DNA of 64,000 nt from contig CAUYUJ010002102.1 in NCBI GenBank assembly GCA_963575745.1, positions 22,501 to 86,500 on the forward strand. Reading direction: 5' to 3'. Origin of the DNA: Prorocentrum cordatum. Its lineage: Eukaryota > Sar > Dinophyceae > Prorocentrales > Prorocentraceae. How positions within the stretch are numbered: the stretch's first letter is position 1; each line of letters begins with the position of its first letter. A program made the translations under genes and the position numbers. The notes under the pieces were generated by a model, which was not told the origin of the DNA, did not search any database, and saw nothing but the letters and a program-made list of their open reading frames with translations. Below, in pieces: positions 10,891-19,990 of this stretch.

Positions 10891-10969
10891 CACCTGCCCT
10901 GCGGTTCTCACACTTGCGCGTGGTTGGGCCCTTCGCCAGGATGATTTGTGTTGGTTCCCTCTCTTTACC

Positions 10970-11129
10970 TTTTTTCTTCTCTCTCTCTATTTGTTTCGTT
11001 CTCTCTCTCTCTCTTTTTCGCTCTCTCTCTCTCTCTCGTGTCCTCTCTCTCTCTCTATTTTTGTTTGTTTCTCTCGCTCTCTCTCTTTCTCTCTCTCTCT
11101 CTTTCTCTCTCTCTCTTTCTCTCCCTCTC

Positions 11130-11160
<31 letters not shown>
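10970..11160. repeat. (CT)n tract with T-rich variants
   Basis: CTCTCT runs interrupted by TTT-containing units, passing directly into a (TA)n tract. Confidence 0.95.

Positions 11161-11210
<50 letters not shown>
11161..11210. repeat. (TA)n microsatellite
   Basis: About 25 TA units. Followed by a motif (GTGGCCCTCCCCTATGGACC, then CCC) that also flanks the (TA)n tract at 22,084-22,150 in opposite orientation. Confidence 0.96.
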
Positions 11211-11214
<4 letters not shown>

Positions 11215-11583
11215 GGGTGGCCCTCCCCTATGGACCCCCTGTTTGGCTCATGTGGCGTGTACGCTTACATATTCCAGTCTCTCACACGCAATTGGATATG
11301 GACATGTTACAATGTGTGCTGCGCGAAAATATCATAACATGAAATTGTCGTTTTGCGCTCTCCTTGAAACGGAACCCGCCGCCTTCAAACAAACTTGCGT
11401 TTCTGGTACTGTTTGCTGAGGAGGCACGTAGCGAACGACGCAAAAACTACCGAATTGAATCCTGTCGCGCTTGATTCGAAGCAGTCATAACACAAAATGT
11501 TTGGTTTAGCTGTGTTGGATGTCTGATCGTTGAAACTCACGAACACATCGGGCTCTGGTATACACAAAGAAAAAGTGTGATGT
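11211..11583. other. No gene seen
   Basis: Apart from the conserved TA-flanking motif at 11,217-11,242 this stretch holds no recognisable feature. Confidence 0.4.
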
Positions 11584-12018
11584 TTTGTTGTCGCCTCCGC
11601 GCGAAGATCTGGCCGCCCTCGACACATCGTCCCGCGCTGCCTACGCTCAACCCAATGAAACGCACCCCTGTGACAACGCCGTGGCGCAGAGTTTCCCCTA
11701 ATACGTAATATGTCACATAATCTTATATAGGATTTTTTTGTTGTCGCTTCCGCGCGAGGATCTGGCCGCCCTCGACACGTCATCCCGTGCTGCCTACGCT
11801 CAACCCAATGAAACGCACCCCTGTGACAACGCCGTGGCGCAGAGTTTCCCCTTAATACGTAATATGTCACATAATCTTATAGAGGATTTTTTTGTTGTCG
11901 CTTCCGCGCGAGGATCTGGCCGCCCTCGACGCGTCATCCCGCGCTGCCTACGCTCAACCCAATGAAGCGCACCCCTGTGACAACGCCGTGGCGCAGAGTT
12001 TCCCCTAATACGTCGAGA
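11584..12018. repeat. Three-copy tandem repeat, period ~153 bp
   Basis: Units start at TTGTTGTCGC near 11,584, 11,738 and 11,892. Each contains TCCGCGCGAGGATCTGGCC, CCCTCGACAC and CACCCCTGTGACAACGCCG, ending TTTCCCCTAATACGT. The first two are joined by AATATGTCACATAATCTTAT. The copies differ at only a few positions, so the triplication is recent. Confidence 0.95.
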
Positions 12019-12960
12019 TGATGCTGGAACCGTTCAAGCGGCATATAATTCTACGCGACGCTATTCAATATAAACACGTATTACTTGAACGCTGTAGGTC
12101 TAACTATTCTTATGAACGTATGTTTCAGCAGACTTCTTACCCTTATGATAGCTGTTTAGCTTTAGTCAGTTAATGGACAAGTCGCTCTTTTGAAGAGTCA
12201 TTTCCGAGGGTCCTCGGGAAGGCCTTTTTGAAGCCATTCTGGTACACAAAACCATAGGAATTCCTTGAATTCGAAGCCCTCCCCCCCTTTTTCTGATGTT
12301 TGTTGGGGTCCCGGACTCACGCGAAAATGATATTTTATATTGTATTTTTGTAGTTGCTCAGTTTTTATATCATTGTTACATATGTTATGTTAGTATAACT
12401 AGTATTCATAGTTGGTTCAGATTATGTACTGAAAAGAGATAGGATGTCAGATGTGATGCGAGTTCTCTAGCTCCTGGGGATGGGGTGAAACTATAAACTA
12501 ATGTTGAATGTCAGATGTGTTGCGAGCGTTTCGGTTTCAATCTGTCCGTTGATAGCCGGTTTGATTCAAGCCTCACATAGTGTCGGCAGAGCCTCCACGA
12601 CCCTCGGCAGACCACACAGAAGAGCTGTTCAAAACTCAACCATGAAATCACACATTTTGAGCAATAGCTTTACCGCAACTCATTGACATGATGTGAGATT
12701 GCATCCTTGCGAATTCCGAAGGTATTTCATCCTTACTGAGATTTGATAGATGGTTTTTACTTCTCGGTTCCTGAAAAAATGTATCATTTCGTGGTTGAAT
12801 GTTGTCAGCTCTTCTCGGGGGCTGGCATGGCGTTCGACATCGCCACCTACCGACCCGCCTCGAAGAGGCCGCTCCTGCCGCTAGCCACCAGCTGCACAAA
12901 GAGGACCGCGACGGACGCGCTGCGCGCGGCGCTGCGCAGGGAACAAGAGCACCAGCAACA
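12019..12960. other. AT-richer stretch, no gene seen
   Basis: Noticeably more AT-rich than its surroundings (for example 12,300-12,430). No open frame with a recognisable product and no repeat found within the window. Confidence 0.4.
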
Positions 12961-13494
12961 GGAGCAGCAGGAGCAGGCCCAGCTCGAGCGGCCGAAACCG
13001 AGCACCGCGCCCAGCTACCAGCCGAGCGCCGCGCCCAGCGACCAGCCCCAGCCCGAGCGCCCGAAAACAAGCACGGCGCCCAACGCCAAGCACGACATGC
13101 CGCCCGACACCGAGCCCGAGCCGGTCATCCTCCCCCTCCTCACCTCTACTCCTCTCTTATCTTCTCCTGCTCCAGCTCATGCTGATGTTGTTGCCTTTCC
13201 TCCTTCGGTCGTTACGGGCTAGCTCGAGAAATTGATCAGCAAGAACCAGGTGGCGCTCCTGGTCCTGGAGAAGGGGCCTCCACCGCCACACCTCTTCAAG
13301 CCGTAGACAGTAGGGCAAGCCGCAGAGAGAGGGGGGGGGGGGAGAGGAGGAGGGGCACCAAGGAGAGGAGGGAGGGGAGAGAGACAGAAAGGAGGGGAGA
13401 GGAACAGAGTGGAGGAAGAGGAGCGAAGGGAGGAGAGAGAACGAAGGGCGAGGAGAGAAAACATACAAAACAACAAACGAACGAAAGGGGCAGC

Positions 13495-13745
13495 AGCGAC
13501 GGCAGGAGCAGGAGGAGCAGCAGCAGGAGCAGAAGGAGCAGCAGGAGGAGCAGCAGCAGCAGCAGGAGCAGCAAACCAGACATAAACAAACAAACGAGAG
13601 GGGCAGCAGCGGCGGCAGGGGCAGGAGGAGCAGCAGCAGGAGCAGAAGGAACAGCAGGAGGAGCAGCAGCAGGAGCAGCAGGAGAAGCAGCGGCGGCGGG
13701 GGCAGCAGGAGCAGCAGGGGGAGCAGCAGGCTCTGGCTCGCAGAA
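13495..13745. repeat. GCAGGAGCAGCAG minisatellite
   Basis: Irregular repeats of GCAGCAGGAG with two CAAACCAGACATAAACAAAC-type interruptions. A corresponding array lies in the second copy at about 17,480-17,735. The minus-strand Ala/Pro/Cys/Leu-rich frames are repeat translations. Confidence 0.88.
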
Positions 13746-14233
13746 GACCCGCTCGAGGAGGCTCACTCGCAGAGGGCGAAAAAAACATGAGAAGAAGATG
13801 CCTGCGCCATTCCGCGGCCCCTCAGAAGGAGTGCGCGCGTGCGACGATCGTGGAAGTTATAGTATCGACCGGGAGCTTTTTTTATACTTTCAGAAAGGCA
13901 ACAGAAAAAAGCTTTGGGGAGCTCTTGAAACCACCTTGCTAGGCAAGACTTGAAATAATATCTTACACTATAGCCTTTGAGGCCATATATGCCCCTCGTG
14001 CGGGTCTCCTGGGTCACCAGCAAAGCTTCTGCAGCCGTCTTGGAGTTTTCGAGAGCTGTCTTGGAATCATTCATTTTGATTCCGTGCGTACGATGATCAT
14101 CAGTGTTCGACTATTCGGTTCATCCTTTGTTCTCATATGCGCATCTTCTTTGCTCCAATGCGCATGTTGTGCTCTCATTCCGTAGCCGGCCGGATGAATG
14201 TGATTGCTTTGTTTTTTAGCTCTTGTTTTTCAA

Positions 14234-14365
14234 ATGGCGAAAGCAGGCATATTTGAAGATGTCGGTAAATTCAATTCACGCGATGAACCATGCAAGTATT
14301 ACAAAGGGGGCAGCAGTGGCGCGGCAAGAGCTGGGCGTGAATATCTCGATGACCTAATGAGCGAA
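14234..14365 (+). pseudogene. Truncated exon copy, interrupted by a transposon
   Basis: An ATG-led frame (MAKAGIFEDVGKFNSRDEPC, ending in REYLDDLMSE) that is the duplicate of 18,232-18,363. It is preceded in both copies by TTTGTTTTTTAG, which resembles a polypyrimidine/AG splice acceptor. Here the frame runs into the 2.47 kb transposon at 14,366 and stops two codons later, whereas in the second copy it continues into segment Y. Confidence 0.6.
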
Positions 14366-14366
14366 T

Positions 14367-14388
14367 GTTAAGGCCCAGTGAAGCGACC
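14367..14388 (+). repeat. Left terminal inverted repeat of the 2.47 kb transposon
   Basis: GTTAAGGCCCAGTGAAGCGA then CC, preceded by one extra T and the target-site copy ATGAGCGAA at 14,357-14,365. Confidence 0.9.
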
Positions 14389-15384
14389 ACCCCCCCCCTG
14401 TAAGTTTCGTTCAGTGCGTCGCCCGAGCGTCGCCCGTGCGCCGGCCCTGGTTTGCGTCTCTGTCCCGAATCCCGGCCTCCCAGGGTGCGTGGGCGACATA
14501 TGGCGCGACTTCGGAATTTCTCTGGCGATATATAGGTTTCCGACGCCGGTGCACCAGCAGCCATTTTGGCGGTCGCGGCGCACTCCTAGTTCGACTGTCC
14601 ACCAACGCGTTCTGTTCCCAATTCGGCGCAAGAGGATTTGCTGGTGCTCATTGTCGGGGGCGCCAACCGTTGCTGAGGACGAAGACGCCTCGCGTTGATT
14701 GGGGGCTGTGCGCGTCGCGCCACGGTGGGGGCGACGTCACGTCGCGCGACGCGGCGCCTTTTCGCCCCGTCGCATCGCGCCCCGCACCCCCATGTCGTTT
14801 CGCGCCAATCCTCCTGCCCCCCCCCTCTTCCTTTCTTTTCCCCTCGTCCAACGCGCTGCGCGTTTTGTCCCGTTTGCGAAATTTGTATTCAGTTCTTTTG
14901 TGTCAGGCTGCCGTCCTGTCCGCCTCCCTACTCACCCCCCGTTGTCCTTCCACTCTCCTGGAACTTCTTCTCACCCTCCTCGCTCCCGCCGCCCCCCTTC
15001 GATCGCCTTCCATCGCTCCCGCCGCCGCTGCGCCGCCCCCGCGCGCCCCCTCCTCGCCCGTCCGCTCCCATTTCCGCCCGCCCTTCCCTCGCCTCACTTC
15101 CGCCCTCTTTCCCCCCCCCAATGCATCGGCGGGCGAGACGTCGCCAAATTGCTGCAGCGACGGACCGATGTTCAAAATCTGACGGGGCGTGCGCTTGAAA
15201 TGGATTAGTCCGCGCGCGCTGCATCTCCATGTCGTCTATCGGTCTCCTCGCGTTCGTTGTTCTCACGTGTGTGTCTCGCTATTTCTACGATTGCCGCGCG
15301 CATCCCTTGATTGTTTCGCCAGCGGGCCGCGCAGTTCACATGCCGTCAGGAGCCCGCGGCGCCCTTCGAGCGATTCGCGCGCGA

Positions 15385-15610
15385 CCTGCGCGCGACGCGC
15401 GAACGACCCGAGCGACGCCCGTGCGACGCACCCCGACCCGCGCGCGACGCACCCCTGCCAGCGCGCGACGCACGATCGACCCGCGCGACGCACGCGCGAC
15501 GCGCGCGCCACGCGCGCGACGCACGCGCGACGCACGCGCGACGCACGCGCGACGCGCGCGCGACGCACGCGCGACGCACGCGCGACGCATGCGCGACGCA
15601 GTCGCGACTT
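15385..15610. repeat. GCGCGACGCAC minisatellite inside the transposon
   Basis: About twenty units of a 10-11 bp GACGCACGCGC motif. The Arg/Ala/Thr-rich frames across it, including the 647-codon plus frame from 15,229, are repeat translations. Confidence 0.92.
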
Positions 15611-16029
15611 TGCCCGCCCCTAGCATGTCTCCGAGCAGCAATGCGCAACGGCCGTCGGCCCGCCGTGCTTGCGCTGTTCACAAGTGGCGGCGGCGGCGTC
15701 CTCTATTGCGCCAGGAAGGGCGGTGCTTGCCCCTGTTAGTTCCCTTTGTCTTAGTCGTCGTCCCTCCTCTTTTGTCATTCCTCCTCCTTCGTCCTCTCTC
15801 CTGCCTCGTCTCCCTCTCTCCTCCCCTTCTCCTCCTCCATTCTGCCGGCCACCCTCTGTCTGTCCCTCCCCCCTGTTCTCTCGTCTTTGTTTTTGTTCCC
15901 CTTGCCGCCCCGTGCCCCTCTTCATTTTCTGTTCTCCTTCGGCCCCCCTTCCACGGCCGCGGCGCGTCGCCGCGAGCGGCGCCCCCGCCCTCCGCTAACG
16001 GCCCCGCCGCCGGCGGTGGAAGAGGAAGA

Positions 16030-16480
16030 TTACGAGGAGAAAAGGGGGGGGAGGGGCAGGGGCGCGAGGCGGGCGCGGCGGCAAGGGCGGCCCAGCAGGG
16101 GAATGGGGGGGAGGGGGGGGAGGACGGAGTGGGCGGGTGCTTCTGTAATGGTCATGTTGGTGATCATGGTCGTGGTCGCGTTCGTCGCCTTGGTCGCGTC
16201 GGCGGCGGTCGTGCCGCCGGTGGTGGGCGGGCTGGTGGTGGTCACGTCGGTGATCGTGCTGGTGTCGGTCGTTGTGGCGGTCGCGAGAAGCGTGGTGGTC
16301 GTGGTGGTGGTGATGGCGGTAATTGGTGTTGGTCGTTATCGTCGCGGTGGATGTGGTTGCGGTCGCATCCGTTTGTGGTGATCGTGGCGGCGGTAGTTTT
16401 GCGCTGGCGGCGGTTGCGGCGGTTGTGGCGGCGGCTGCGGGGACCTGCTGGCCTATCGCCGGGCTGCGTTCAGCAGCGTC
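16030..16480. repeat. G-rich and GGTCGTGGT-type low-complexity DNA inside the transposon
   Basis: Runs of GGGGG, then degenerate GTGGTGGTCG/TGGCGGCGG repeats. No transposase motif found. Confidence 0.6.
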
Positions 16481-16811
16481 GCTGCATGTGTAATGTTAGG
16501 GGATTCGCTGATCTGCCGAGGTCGCCCAGCGGCCGCCTTTTTCTCGCCAAGAGGGCCGCAGCGTGGGCGACTTTCTGTTTCCAGAAGGCGACCAGCCTTT
16601 TCAGCGGCTGTGGAGAGGGCGACGCGCGTGCGATCCGCCCCATGGGCGTCCGCCGCGCTGGCGACGCACTCACCAAATTGCCCCCTTGCGAGGGCGACGT
16701 GCACGTTCGAGAGGACGGCTGGCCATTTCGGCGGCCGACGCACGGGCGGCGCACGGGCGACGAATGCGCGACGCACCTCCTGTCGCGAAGGGGGGGGGGG
16801 GTCAGCACGCC

Positions 16812-16833
16812 GGTCGCTTTACTGGGCCTCAAC
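16812..16833 (-). repeat. Right terminal inverted repeat of the 2.47 kb transposon
   Basis: Reverse complement reads GTTGAGGCCCAGTAAAGCGA then CC, differing from the left end at two positions. The second target-site copy ATGAGCGAA follows at 16,834-16,842. Confidence 0.9.
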
Positions 16834-16949
16834 ATGAGCGAAAACCCAGACACCTTTCTGATACATGTTGTTAGGCAATTGCCGCCCACAAGCGATGGGG
16901 GTTTTTGTCGCCGAGCAGCGAACTTTTGGGCGGCGCTCTGGATGGGCGG
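16834..16949. repeat. Segment Y, copy 1
   Basis: 116 bp differing at about two positions from 18,355-18,470. It belongs to the upstream duplicate and was separated from X copy 1 by the transposon. It joins X copy 2 directly at 16,949/16,950, which marks the tandem-duplication junction. Confidence 0.93.
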
Positions 16950-18363
16950 AGCAGCAGGAGCAGGCCCAGCTCGAGCGGCCGAAACCGAGCACCGCGCCCA
17001 GCTACCAGCCGGGCGCCGCGCCCAGCGACCAGCCCCAGCCCGAGCGCCCGAAAACAAGCACGGCGCCCAACGCCAAGCGCGACATGCCGCCCGACGCCGA
17101 GCCCGAGCCGGTCATCCCCCCCCTCCTCACCTCTACTCCTCTCTTATCTTCTCCTGCTCCAGCTCATGCTGATGTCGTTGCCTTTCCTCCTTCGGCCGTT
17201 GCGGGCTAGCTCGAGAAATTGATCAGCAAGAACCAGGTGGCGCCCCTGGTCCTGGAGAAGGGGCCTCCACCGCCACACCTCTTCAAGCCGTAGACAGTAG
17301 GGCAAGCCGCAGAGAGAGGGGGGAGGGAGAGGAGGAGGGGCGCCAAGGAGAGGAGGGAGGGGAGAGAGAAAGAAAGGAGGGGAGAGGAACAGAGTGGAGG
17401 AAGAGGAGCGAAGGGAGGAGAGAGAACGAAGGACGAGGAGAGAAAACATACAAACAAAAACAAACAAACGAAAGGGGCAGCAGCGACGGCAGGAGCAGGA
17501 GGAGCAGCAGCAGGAGCAGAAGGAGCAGCAGGAGGAGCAGCAGTAGCAGCAGGAGCAGCAAACCAGACATAAACAAACAAACGAAAGGGGCAGCAGCGGC
17601 GGCAGGGGCAGGAGGAGCAGCAGCAGGAGCAGAAGGAGCAGCAGGAGGAGCAGCAGCAGCAGGAGCAGCAGGAGCAGCAGGAGAAGCAGCGGCGGCGGGA
17701 GCAGCAGGAGCAGCAGGAGGAGCAGCAGGCTCTGGCTCGCAGAAGACCCGCTCGAAGAGGCTCACTCGCAGAGGGCGAAAAAAACAAGAGAAGAAGATGC
17801 CTGCGCCATTCCGCCGCCCCTCAGAAGGAGCGCGCGCTTGCGACGATCGTGGAAGTTATAGTATCGACCAGGAGCTTTTTTTTATATTTCAGAAAGGCAA
17901 CAGAAAAAAACTCCGGGAGCTCTTGAAACCACCTTGCTAGGCAAGACTTGAAATAATATCTTGCGCTATAGCCTTTGAGGCCATATATGCCCCTCGTGCG
18001 GGTCTCCTGGGTCACCAGCAAAGCTTATGCAGCCGTCTTGGAGTTTTCGAGAGCTGTCTTGGAATCATTCATTTTGATTCCGTGAGTATGATAATCATCA
18101 GTGTTCAACTATTCGGTTCATCCTTTGTTCTCATATGCGTATCTTCTTTGCTCCAATGCGCATGTTGTGCTCTCATTCCGTAGCCGGCCGGCTGAATGCG
18201 CTTGTTTTGTTTTTTAGCTTGTGTTTTTCAAATGGCGAAAAAAGGCATATGTGAAGATGTCGGTAAATTCAATTCATGCGATGAACCATACAAGTGTTAC
18301 AAAGGGGACAGCAGTGGCGCGGCAAGAGCTGGGCGTGAATATCTCGATGACCTAATGAGCGAA
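16948..18363. repeat. Segmental duplication X, copy 2
   Basis: Second copy of 12,961-14,365, with only scattered substitutions and small indels. Its 3' end runs without interruption into segment Y copy 2, giving the empty version of the transposon insertion site. Confidence 0.95.
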
Positions 18364-19438
18364 AACCCAGACACCTTTCTGATACATGTTGTTAGGCAAT
18401 CGCCGCCCACAAGCGATGGGGGTTTTTGTCGCCGAGCAGCAAACTTTTGGGCGGCGCTCTGGATGGGCGGCGCACAGAGAAATACAAAGCAAGATATTCA
18501 AACATTCGCGCAGCCAAATCTGTTAAGAAGGTGCGGGATCGCAAAATTGTTCTGTCTGAATTGCATCGCAAAACAGGCAAGTTACAAAAATGTGCAGTCA
18601 CCAAAAGCAATGGAAAGCAGCACGTGGTATATCTCTTCAATGATGAACTTGTTTCAGTTTCGCAATCCTCGCGTTCAGTGGGGTCCAGCACCTACAGCAT
18701 TGCGCGAATATGTAGACGGACTCAATTTAGAGAGTGGTGTATTTCCTAGAGGATTAACAATTATGCTTTGTATGATAGCCAGTGGGCGTTCTTCATCGCT
18801 GTCAAAACTATTGCATGACCAAACAATCGAACAACGTGTTGGCGATGATAGGATCAATATTACAATCGACAAAATGGGCTGCGTCATCTTGACTGCAGAG
18901 AATGAAAGCAAAGGGTTGAACATTGCAGAAGGTTCGACATCTGAAGAGAAACGTAGTGCTCTGCTTTGCAATGTTAATAACGGGTACCACTGACTGGGCA
19001 CGAGACTTCATGCGTGAATTCGACACAACGGAGAAGATATTTGCATCGTTTGCAGAATCGTTCAAAAAACTTTCAACTGTTACAGGCATTGGTGCTTTCA
19101 GGGCAGTACATATTCTTCTTTAACTATTTATTGCGTATGATGTTGAGATCGACGTGCCGGACGACATGCTATGCGAATTAACAGGGCCAAATGTCAGATT
19201 GATGGAAAAGATGTGCCAGTATGCTGGATTCCCTTGTGAGCAGCTAAATAAAATGATAAAGGAAGAGCTACCGCATATGGAACCTGTCGAATATGAAGTG
19301 TGGACGCGCAAAGTTGTCAACGTTATCTTTCTCTTGAATATGCAGAAACAACCAAGCTTGAGTCATCGCTCATTGAATAAGGAAGAATTGGTTAAGCCAG
19401 AAAGGCGGCTAACCAAAAAGCAGAAGATTGAGTAGATT
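18232..19438 (+). pseudogene. Decayed protein gene, possible PH-like region
   Basis: ATG at 18,232 opens frame 1 (MAKKGICEDVGKFNSCDEPY). The protein-like signal then moves to frame 3 at a GGGGG/TTTTT run near 18,420 (SKLLGGALDGRRTEKYKARY; IVLSELHRKTGKLQKCAV; HVVYLFNDELVSVSQSS), back to frame 1 at about 18,680 (ALREYVDGLNLESGVF; DDRINITIDKMGCVILTAE), and to frame 2 at about 18,975 (DWARDFMREFDTTEKIF; TGIGAFRAVHILL; MLCELTGPNVRLMEKMCQY), with an in-frame stop at 19,121 and the final stop at 19,436. The GKLQK...YLFNDELV stretch resembles the start of pleckstrin-homology domains, and the GIGAFRAVHILL helix-hairpin-helix-like stretch recalls base-modification helical domains; both are weak suggestions. 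At least three frameshifts and one stop make it a pseudogene. The composition is less GC-rich than its surroundings. Confidence 0.55.
18355..18470. repeat. Segment Y, copy 2 (within the pseudogene)
   Basis: 116 bp, near-identical to 16,834-16,949. The junction with X copy 2 preserves the uninterrupted CCTAATGAGCGAAAACCCAG empty site. The GGGGGTTTTT run responsible for an apparent frameshift is the same in both copies, so that lesion is older than the duplication. Confidence 0.92.
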
Positions 19439-19603
19439 ACGATTGCAACATATATGATATTGTTGTCACGCGGTTTGACTGGTGCACTTGAGACTTTGCT
19501 GATGCGTTGACAGGGCGCTGTGTAAAAAGAGAGCGCACTCAGCTAACAGATCTTATATGCAGATGGCTGATGCCTGTCCGCCACCCCTCAGATTCTTAGA
19601 CAT

Positions 19604-19990
19604 TCTGCTTTTAATGGGAAATCTGTGTTTTTCTATTTGAAGTCTGAGAATTATGAAGAACATGCCTTTCAACTCAAAGTGCAAAGTATATAGCATTTCC
19701 TACTGGAAATGGTAAACCAGCAAATCATTAAAACATACTGTGGTCATCTTGATCTTCTGTTTGTGATGGAAAGCTGTGTATTTCTATTTGAAACCTGACA
19801 ATTATGAAGAAAATGCCGTTCAACTCAAAGTGCTAATTCTATAGCATTTCCTTTGGGAAATGATAAACAAAACCAGCATTTAAAAAATCAAAAATAACAA
19901 TATATAACAACTATTTTTTATATTGATATTTTGTTCTTAATGGAAGTATGTTTTTTCTTTTTGAAACCTGAGAAGCCATCAGGAACGCAT
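19604..19990. repeat. Three degenerate direct repeats, period ~150-175 bp
   Basis: Units begin near 19,604, 19,755 and 19,930 with TCTG(C/T)TT...ATGG, then TTTCTATTTGAA, CTGA(G/C)AATTATGAAGAA and ATGCC. The third unit overlaps the last codons of the minus-strand pseudogene at 19,918, so the array looks like repeated copies of that gene's 3' end and trailer. Confidence 0.75.

Larger units (their letters stand above)
12961..14365. repeat. Segmental duplication X, copy 1
   Basis: About 1.4 kb nearly identical to 16,948-18,363. It includes a Pro/Ala-coding low-complexity stretch, a purine-rich tract (13,320-13,470), GCAGGAGCAGCAG repeats (13,495-13,740), a unique part (13,860-14,230) and the start of an exon-like frame at 14,234. 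Together with segment Y it forms one tandem duplication unit. Confidence 0.95.
14366..16833. mobile_element. Non-autonomous TIR DNA transposon (Mutator-like?)
   Basis: A 2,468 bp insertion between segments X and Y, absent from the paralogous site at 18,355-18,363. The ends are inverted repeats GTTRAGGCCCAGTRAAGCGA plus CC (20 of 22 positions match), each followed by a long C-tract and GTGCGTCGCCCG/GCGTCGCCCGTGCGCC-type subterminal repeats, so the inverted terminus extends about 80 bp at lower identity. ATGAGCGAA occurs on both sides as a 9 bp target-site duplication. TIRs with a 9 bp duplication are characteristic of Mutator-like elements. The interior is GC-rich and low-complexity with no recognisable transposase, so the copy would need one supplied in trans. 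Confidence 0.88.

Noticed and set aside
14555-14580. Second spliced-leader relic (AGCCATTTTGGC)
   Set aside because: Only 12 contiguous bases match; the ends (CAGC before, GGTCG after) do not fit the leader, so chance inside the transposon is likelier.
15229-17172. 647-codon plus-strand open frame
   Set aside because: Runs through the transposon's GC-rich minisatellite, its right end and segment Y into X copy 2. No motif, Arg/Ala/Thr-biased, stop codons rare at this composition.
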